Source: Bacillota bacterium (GTDB lineage Bacteria; Bacillota; Clostridia; Saccharofermentanales; Fastidiosipilaceae). From it: DNA of 63,153 nucleotides. The position numbers and the translations under genes are program-made. The notes beneath the pieces were generated by a model. The model did no database searches and had not been told where the DNA came from. It saw only the letters and a program-made list of their open reading frames with translations. The stretch is from the NCBI GenBank assembly GCA_023442635.1, contig JAEZYR010000145.1, positions 1 through 63,153 on the forward strand. The letters run 5' to 3'. This document shows positions 58,088 to 63,153 of the stretch, piece by piece (the stretch's first letter is position 1; the number at the start of each line of letters is the position of its first letter).

Positions 58088-60076
58088 ATGCTAAAGAGAG
58101 CGAGATCGACAGCCTTGGCGGCCACCTTGACAGGATTGAGCCTGCTGTTGGCGAGCTGCGGAGGCGGAGGTGGCACGAGCCCATCGAAGACGCCTGAGAG
58201 CAATGGCGGCAGCGCCAGTGGAACGGGCCCAGCAGTATCGGCACCTGCAGGTGCTGGCGACATGACAGAAGTCGGTACACCACGTGGCGAAACCTTGATT
58301 GTTGAGTGCCAGTCCCCCACGGATGCGCCAGGTCAGTTCAACCCCTACATGCAGGGCACAACGATGGGCTTTGGCATCCACCAGCTCATGATGGGGCATC
58401 TCTGGGAGATCGATACCCAAAAGGGTGAGCAATTCGGTGAAATTGCGGACGGCCTGCCTGAGTCCAACGAGGACTTCACCGAGCACACGGTCAAAATCCG
58501 CCAGGGGATCAAGTGGTCGGACGGCGAAGATCTGAACGCGGACGACGTGGTCTTCACCTTCAATATGATCATGAGCGACCCCGACATTGCGCTGCGAGAC
58601 TATTATCTCCAGGTCTTCGACAAGGTCGAAAAGGTCGATGACTACACCGTCAAAATTAAGATGAAAGAGCGCTTCCCCCGCTTGGCACTGCGTTTTGGTG
58701 TCACGATCTGGGGTAACGATTTGCGCATTGTGCCCGAGCACATTTATAGCAAGGTCGAAAAGGTCACCACGTTCAAAGACGAGAAGCCTGTTGTTTGTGG
58801 CCCTTACACCGTCAAGGACTACGACCCCCTCGGCAAGTGGATCCTCTATGAGCGCCGCGAAGACTGGAAGCAGTCGACCCTCGGTGTCGTGACGGGCAAA
58901 GAACCTCACGCCAAGTATGTTTGGTTCCGCGCACTGGGCGACGACACGACCCGCCAGATGGCCATGATCAACAACGAAGTTGACATCCTCTGCGAAGTGA
59001 CGCCTGAAATTCTGGAAGCCATGACGGCTCAGAATGACAAGGTCTCAGCCTGGTACGACAAGTTCCCATACGCCACCAGTGACGATCCCTGCTCCAAGGG
59101 CTTGACCTTCATGTGCGACAAGGCCCCTTATAACAACAAAGACTTCCGTTGGGGTATCGCTTTGGCGCTGAACTTCGACGAAATCACCATGAACGTCTTT
59201 GATGGCGCAGGTCGCGCTTCGGTTCTGCCGATCATCACCGCAACTAGTGCCATTCAGAAACTGCACTATGAACCCCTGCTGCCTTGGCTGCGTGAGTTCA
59301 CCCTCGACCTAGGCGATGGCACGAGCATCAAGCCTTGGGATGATGGCTATGCCAAACGCATCAGCGAGCAGCTGCGCAGCAAGTATCCAGACCTGCCAAC
59401 CGACGAAAAAGACCTGATCGAAATGTTCGGTGTTGGCTGCTGGAAATACGACCCACAAGCTGCTGAGAAGCTCCTGACCAAAGCAGGCCTCGAAAAGAAA
59501 GCCGACGGCTGGTACTTTGAGGGCAAGCCCTTCGTCATCAACATGACCTATATTGCCGATACCGAAGCTCAGGCTGGCCGCAGCGTCAAAGCCGCTTACG
59601 ATCAGCTCGTCAAGTTCGGTCTGAAGTGCAATATCAGCTCCGAAAGCTCAGCAACTTGGGATACCAACGGTGCTTTGGGTAACTATGAACTGTCAGGTTA
59701 CTGGCCGACCGGCGGTATCACCCGCGACCTTTACAGCGTTATCTCGGGTTGGGACCAAGATCTCATGGCTCCTCTAGGCGAACGCGGCTCAGGTCAGGGC
59801 AGCCGTTGGCGCAGCCAGAAGGCGACGGACATCATCCACAAGCTCGCCCTGGTTGACCCAGAGTCCGACGAGTCCTTCGAACTCGGCCAAGAATTCATCA
59901 AGGTAGCTGTCGAAGAAATGCCTTTCATCGGCTTCCACTCTGGCGTGAAGTTCGTGCCGACCAACAGCACCTACTGGACCAACTACCCCAACGCCCAGAA
60001 TCCTTACAACGGCCCCTGGTGGTGGTGGAGCTGCTTCAAGTACATCCTCGCAGAGATTTCGCCTGTCGGCGCCTAA
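58088..60076 (+). CDS. Peptide ABC transporter binding lipoprotein 2 (SBP family 5)
   Basis: A 662-residue paralogue of the preceding receptor. Lipobox LLASC near residue 24 with a G/S-rich linker after it. FGEIADGLPESNEDFTEHTV and RQGIKWSDGEDLNADDVVFT mark the family. The C-terminus (NGPWWWWSCFKYILAEI) is nearly identical to that of receptor 1. Codon choice here is more biased to C-ending codons than in receptor 1, which hints at higher expression. A hairpin separates it from the permease genes, so extra receptor per transporter is likely. The tandem pair most likely arose by duplication and now feeds the same permeases. Confidence 0.92.
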   Translation: MLKRARSTALAATLTGLSLLLASCGGGGGTSPSKTPESNGGSASGTGPAVSAPAGAGDMTEVGTPRGETLIVECQSPTDAPGQFNPYMQGTTMGFGIHQLMMGHLWEIDTQKGEQFGEIADGLPESNEDFTEHTVKIRQGIKWSDGEDLNADDVVFTFNMIMSDPDIALRDYYLQVFDKVEKVDDYTVKIKMKERFPRLALRFGVTIWGNDLRIVPEHIYSKVEKVTTFKDEKPVVCGPYTVKDYDPLGKWILYERREDWKQSTLGVVTGKEPHAKYVWFRALGDDTTRQMAMINNEVDILCEVTPEILEAMTAQNDKVSAWYDKFPYATSDDPCSKGLTFMCDKAPYNNKDFRWGIALALNFDEITMNVFDGAGRASVLPIITATSAIQKLHYEPLLPWLREFTLDLGDGTSIKPWDDGYAKRISEQLRSKYPDLPTDEKDLIEMFGVGCWKYDPQAAEKLLTKAGLEKKADGWYFEGKPFVINMTYIADTEAQAGRSVKAAYDQLVKFGLKCNISSESSATWDTNGALGNYELSGYWPTGGITRDLYSVISGWDQDLMAPLGERGSGQGSRWRSQKATDIIHKLALVDPESDESFELGQEFIKVAVEEMPFIGFHSGVKFVPTNSTYWTNYPNAQNPYNGPWWWWSCFKYILAEISPVGA

Positions 60077-60109
60077 GCTCTAACTGTACTTGACACGATC
60101 GGGAAACAG

Positions 60110-60138
60110 ACAAACCCGGCCATTTGAGCCGGGTTTGT
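60110..60138 (+). promoter_or_regulatory. Stem-loop between receptor 2 and permease genes
   Basis: A perfect 11-base stem (ACAAACCCGGC 60110-60120, GCCGGGTTTGT 60128-60138) with a seven-base loop and only a weak T tail. It is probably a partial terminator or a 3' stabiliser of the receptor mRNA, like the hairpin in the amino-acid operon. Confidence 0.65.
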
Positions 60139-60165
60139 TGACTTAGAAAGGAGTCCATAGCCACC

Positions 60166-61167
60166 ATGAAATTTGCGAAGTATCTAGGTGCCAGAGTCCT
60201 GGCTTGTATTCTGACCATCTGGATCGGCGTGACCTTTATTTTCTTCATCCCGCGCTTGTTCCCCTCAGACCCAGTGGAGAACATGATCGGCCAGATCCAA
60301 TCTCGCTCTGGATCCATGGACCCAGTTCAGCTAGAGTCCTTGCGCCATAGCTTGCGCATCCAATTCGGCCTAGAGGGTTCGCTCTTAGAGCAATATGGCA
60401 CCTATCTCTGGAAAGGCCTCTTGCACTTTGACTTCGGGCCCTCGCTGATGAGCTATCCGAACCCTGTAGGCGAGATCATCGGCCGCTATTTGCCCTATAC
60501 GCTCTTCCTTTCCTTGGGCAGCACGATTATCGCTTGGATTGTCGGCAATACGATTGGCTTGTTGGCTGGCTTTAGGCAGAACAAGCGCTCCTCCAAGATC
60601 CTCGAAGGCATCGCCATTTGTATCTACCCCATCCCTTATTTCATCATCGCGTTGGTGCTACAAATTGTTTTTGCCTTCGTCCTCAAATGGTTCCCCTTGC
60701 AGGCCTCATTCCCAGCTGGCAGCACGTTTAATTGGCAGTACTTTGTCAGCCTGCTCCGCTCGTCCATATTGCCTGGCGTTTCGCTCTTGCTCGTCGGCAC
60801 AGGCTGGTGGATTATTTCGATGAAGTCGCTCTCAGCCACGACAGCCCAAGAAGACTTTGTGGGCTTTGCGCGCCTTCGCGGCTTATCCGAAATGACCATT
60901 GGACGCCGCTATGTGCTCCGCAACTCCATTTTGACGCAGATTACAGCCCTAGGCATGAGCTTGGGCGGCGTCTTTGGCGGTTCAATCATGACGGAAATTA
61001 TTTTTGGATACCCTGGTGTGGGAACCTTGATCCAAAAGGCAATCTTGCAGTCAGACTACAACATGATTCTGGGTTGTATCACGATTTCGATTGTCGCTAT
61101 TTCGGTCGCAACCTTGATTGTGGATTTGATCTATCCGTTCATTGACCCACGGATTCGGTATAGCTGA
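60166..61167 (+). CDS. Peptide ABC transporter permease, DppB/OppB type
   Basis: A 333-residue membrane subunit. The N-terminal helix (about 8-28) with a long extracellular stretch after it and five further helices is the standard DppB layout. The EAA docking loop is DFVGFARLRGLSEMTIGRRYVLRNS (about 228-252). The end FGYPGVGTLIQKAILQSDYNMILG is typical of the family. It is followed ten bases later by the second permease. Strong GGAG lies 11 bases before ATG 60166, slightly far. The assignment is firm. Confidence 0.93.
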   Translation: MKFAKYLGARVLACILTIWIGVTFIFFIPRLFPSDPVENMIGQIQSRSGSMDPVQLESLRHSLRIQFGLEGSLLEQYGTYLWKGLLHFDFGPSLMSYPNPVGEIIGRYLPYTLFLSLGSTIIAWIVGNTIGLLAGFRQNKRSSKILEGIAICIYPIPYFIIALVLQIVFAFVLKWFPLQASFPAGSTFNWQYFVSLLRSSILPGVSLLLVGTGWWIISMKSLSATTAQEDFVGFARLRGLSEMTIGRRYVLRNSILTQITALGMSLGGVFGGSIMTEIIFGYPGVGTLIQKAILQSDYNMILGCITISIVAISVATLIVDLIYPFIDPRIRYS

Positions 61168-61177
61168 GGAGGCGACC

Positions 61178-62023
61178 ATGAAAAAGTTTGCTCAATTTTG
61201 GAAAAATGCCAACTTTCGCCTGCGTACTGGCCTCATCGTCACGGCGTTTTTCGTCCTGATCGGCTTTGTGCTCTTTTATGTGCCGCACGTCAGCCCCTTC
61301 ACGTATAACACCTATCCGCCCAAGCAAGGCGCCAGTTGGGAACATTGGCTAGGCACCACGAGCATGGGACAAGACATTTTCTGGTTGATGGTGGAGGGCA
61401 TCCATAACTCCTTGGCCATCGGTTTGATTGTGGCGACGATCGGTACGGTTGTGGGCGTCTTTGTCGGTCTTCTCGCTGGTTTTTCGGGTGGCCTGCTCGA
61501 CCGCGTGCTGATGGTCATCACCGATACTTTCGTCGTGATACCCTCCCTGCCCATCCTCATTTTGATGACCTCTTTGATGAAGGGCTCCGCGACGGTCGTC
61601 CTTATGGCGCTGGTCCTAGCCCTCTTTGCTTGGGCTTGGCCGAGCCGCCAGATCCGCTCCATGGCTCTCAGCATTCGTGAGCGCGACTTCATTCACACGG
61701 CCTGGTTCTCAGGCGAGGGAACGGTGCAAGTCGTCGTCACTGAGATCCTGCCCTACGCCCTGTCCTGGTCTTTGTCCAACTTTATGAATGCGACTTTGGC
61801 TGCTATTGCCTCTGAGTCCAGCTTGGCTGTTTTGGGTCTGTCGCCTGGCAACCTGATTTCACTCGGCAATGTCATCCAGTGGGCGAGAGAGCGCAACGCC
61901 ATCTTTACCAAACAGTGGCTGTGGATTGGCTCGCCGATCGTGGCTACCGTCATTCTTTTCATCGGCCTGTTCTTGCTCATTACAGGCTATAACGACTATC
62001 TATCAAAGAAGCGAGGACAGTGA
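61178..62023 (+). CDS. Peptide ABC transporter permease, DppC/OppC type
   Basis: A 281-residue second permease. I start at ATG 61178, which has GAGGAGG eight bases upstream, rather than at 61142 inside the first permease gene. A short basic cytoplasmic start is followed by one helix (about 14-38), a soluble loop containing HWLGTTSMGQDIFWLMVEG (the usual DppC G-T-D/S-x-x-G-R/Q-D motif, about 59-77), then five helices with the EAA-type loop SIRERDFIHTAWFSGEGTVQVVVTEILP (about 165-192). It ends two bases before the ATPase gene. Together with the other permease it makes the heterodimeric channel. Confidence 0.93.
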   Translation: MKKFAQFWKNANFRLRTGLIVTAFFVLIGFVLFYVPHVSPFTYNTYPPKQGASWEHWLGTTSMGQDIFWLMVEGIHNSLAIGLIVATIGTVVGVFVGLLAGFSGGLLDRVLMVITDTFVVIPSLPILILMTSLMKGSATVVLMALVLALFAWAWPSRQIRSMALSIRERDFIHTAWFSGEGTVQVVVTEILPYALSWSLSNFMNATLAAIASESSLAVLGLSPGNLISLGNVIQWARERNAIFTKQWLWIGSPIVATVILFIGLFLLITGYNDYLSKKRGQ

Positions 62024-62025
62024 TT

Positions 62026-63153
62026 ATGCTACGAGTAGAACACCTGTCGACGCATTACGAGACGATGCGGGGCAACGTCCACGTCATCAATGACTTGAAC
62101 TTTGAGATCCAGGACAACGAAATTTTCGGCATTGCTGGTGAGTCAGGCTGTGGCAAGACGACCTTGCTCAAAACGCTCTATGACATCATTGAATTTCCGC
62201 TTGTGGTGGGAGGCGGCCGCGTCGTCTTGAGCGGCGAGAGCCTGGGGCGCAATTTTTGCTACGAAACAGGCAACATCCGTCAGACCTGGTGGCGCAATAT
62301 AGCCTATGTGCCGCAAGCCGCCCAGTCAGTTTTGAACCCGATTTTGCCTGTCAAACAGCATTTCTTGGACTCGATGAGTCGAGAAGGGCGCAAGGGCAAA
62401 AAAGAGAAAGAAATTCTCGACCTGGTGGCCGCCTACCTCGAAGAGCTCAGCTTGTCGCCTGACTTGCTGAACGCCTATCCTTTCCAGCTGTCTGGCGGTA
62501 TGCGCCAGCGCATGATCATCGCTTTGGCGACTTGCATGAACCCCAATGTGGTGCTAGCTGACGAGCCGACAACCGCGCTAGACGTGGTCGTCCAAAAGGG
62601 CATTTTGATGATGCTGATGCGCCTGCAACAGCGCCAGCGCAACACCCTGGTCATCGTCAGCCACGATATGGGCGTGCACTACCAGATCACCAAGCGCATG
62701 GCCATTATGTATTCAGGCTCGATTGCGGAGTTAGGGCCGACGGAGGCGATTTTCTCAGATCCTATCCACCCCTATACCCAAATGCTGGTAGCGTCTCTGC
62801 CACGCGTGGGCGACAAGAGCCAAAAAGTGGGTATCCCAGGCCGTCCACCAGCCTTAGCCGATCCGCCGCCTGGCTGTCGTTTTGCCCCTCGCTGTCCCCA
62901 TGCTTGTGAGGTCTGCCGCAAGCAAGTGCCACATTTCCGTGAGCTCCTGCCAGGTCGCTTTGCTGCCTGCCATCTGCTTGAAACTTGTGGTGGCAAGGTG
63001 CAGCTGAATCCAGCTGTGGCCGAAGCCAACGCTCGCGAGGCCGAGATCAAGATTGCTGAAAGTGCGCTAGAAGGGGCAAAGATGGTCGCGGCTGCCGAAA
63101 CGAGCAAGAAGCGCTCGCGCAAAGAAGAGGCAGCAGCCAAGGCTATCGAAAAG
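62026..63153 (+). CDS. Peptide ABC transporter ATP-binding protein, DppD/OppD type (partial)
   Basis: 376 residues visible and still open at the window edge. Walker A GESGCGKTT (38-46), Q-loop VPQAAQ, signature LSGGM (155-159), Walker B VVLADE (175-180), and H213. The oligopeptide-type C-terminal domain (about 231-317) has the cysteine cluster C284, C290, C294, C297 and C315, typical of DppD and DppF and in some members linked to an iron-sulfur cluster. After about residue 330 the chain continues as an A/E/K-rich, highly charged extension not found in the usual 320-340-residue family members. A second ATPase gene would be expected downstream. Identity is firm. Confidence 0.93.
   Translation, partial: MLRVEHLSTHYETMRGNVHVINDLNFEIQDNEIFGIAGESGCGKTTLLKTLYDIIEFPLVVGGGRVVLSGESLGRNFCYETGNIRQTWWRNIAYVPQAAQSVLNPILPVKQHFLDSMSREGRKGKKEKEILDLVAAYLEELSLSPDLLNAYPFQLSGGMRQRMIIALATCMNPNVVLADEPTTALDVVVQKGILMMLMRLQQRQRNTLVIVSHDMGVHYQITKRMAIMYSGSIAELGPTEAIFSDPIHPYTQMLVASLPRVGDKSQKVGIPGRPPALADPPPGCRFAPRCPHACEVCRKQVPHFRELLPGRFAACHLLETCGGKVQLNPAVAEANAREAEIKIAESALEGAKMVAAAETSKKRSRKEEAAAKAIEK

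Overview
This window spans a chromosomal replication origin of a Gram-positive-type (monoderm) Firmicute, most likely a clostridial lineage of moderate G+C content. The support is a dnaA-dnaN-recF-remB-gyrB cluster with parA/parB and parS sites, a sortase-anchored surface protein, lipoprotein-type transporter receptors and Firmicute-style ribosome binding sites. I cannot name a genus from the sequence. Genes left of about 23 kb lie on the minus strand. Those to the right lie mostly on the plus strand. Both arms are therefore read away from the origin.

Left arm (1-23 kb, read leftwards): dnaA, the origin-like dnaA-dnaN spacer, dnaN, recF, remB, gyrB, three parS sites, parA, parB, a membrane-anchored parvulin foldase, rpoB, rpoC, an MFS transporter, an anchored NlpC/P60 wall hydrolase, and the start of a DEDDh exonuclease that runs off the window. 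The usual rpmH-rnpA-yidC neighbours of dnaA and the rplKAJL genes upstream of rpoB are absent.

Right arm (23-43 kb): a polar amino-acid ABC transporter whose receptor has its two halves in swapped order (apparent circular permutation); a VanZ-like protein; a zinc-dependent phospholipase C-like protein; a GNAT acetyltransferase; an EamA transporter gene interrupted by a stop codon; an HdeD-like membrane protein; oligoendopeptidase F; a YjjG-type phosphatase; a dGTPase-type HD hydrolase; tRNA-Thr(GGT); a D,D-carboxypeptidase; NADH oxidase; a large structured intergenic region that is probably a non-coding RNA; and a sugar-type oxidoreductase followed by two LacI-type regulators.

Right end (43-63 kb): a 3397-residue wall-anchored adhesin (leucine-rich repeats, MucBP domains, SpaA/Cna_B stalk, IPRTG sorting signal), an Xaa-Pro aminopeptidase, and a peptide-uptake locus with two tandem paralogous binding lipoproteins, two permeases and the first part of an ATPase. 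PepF, Xaa-Pro aminopeptidase, the peptide importer and the amino-acid importer together suggest a life based on peptides and amino acids, probably host-associated.

The most unusual items are the permuted receptor, a DnaA with an altered box-reading loop beside a uniform set of variant DnaA boxes (one on the dnaA -35 region), and the structured RNA candidate at 38.87-39.28 kb.
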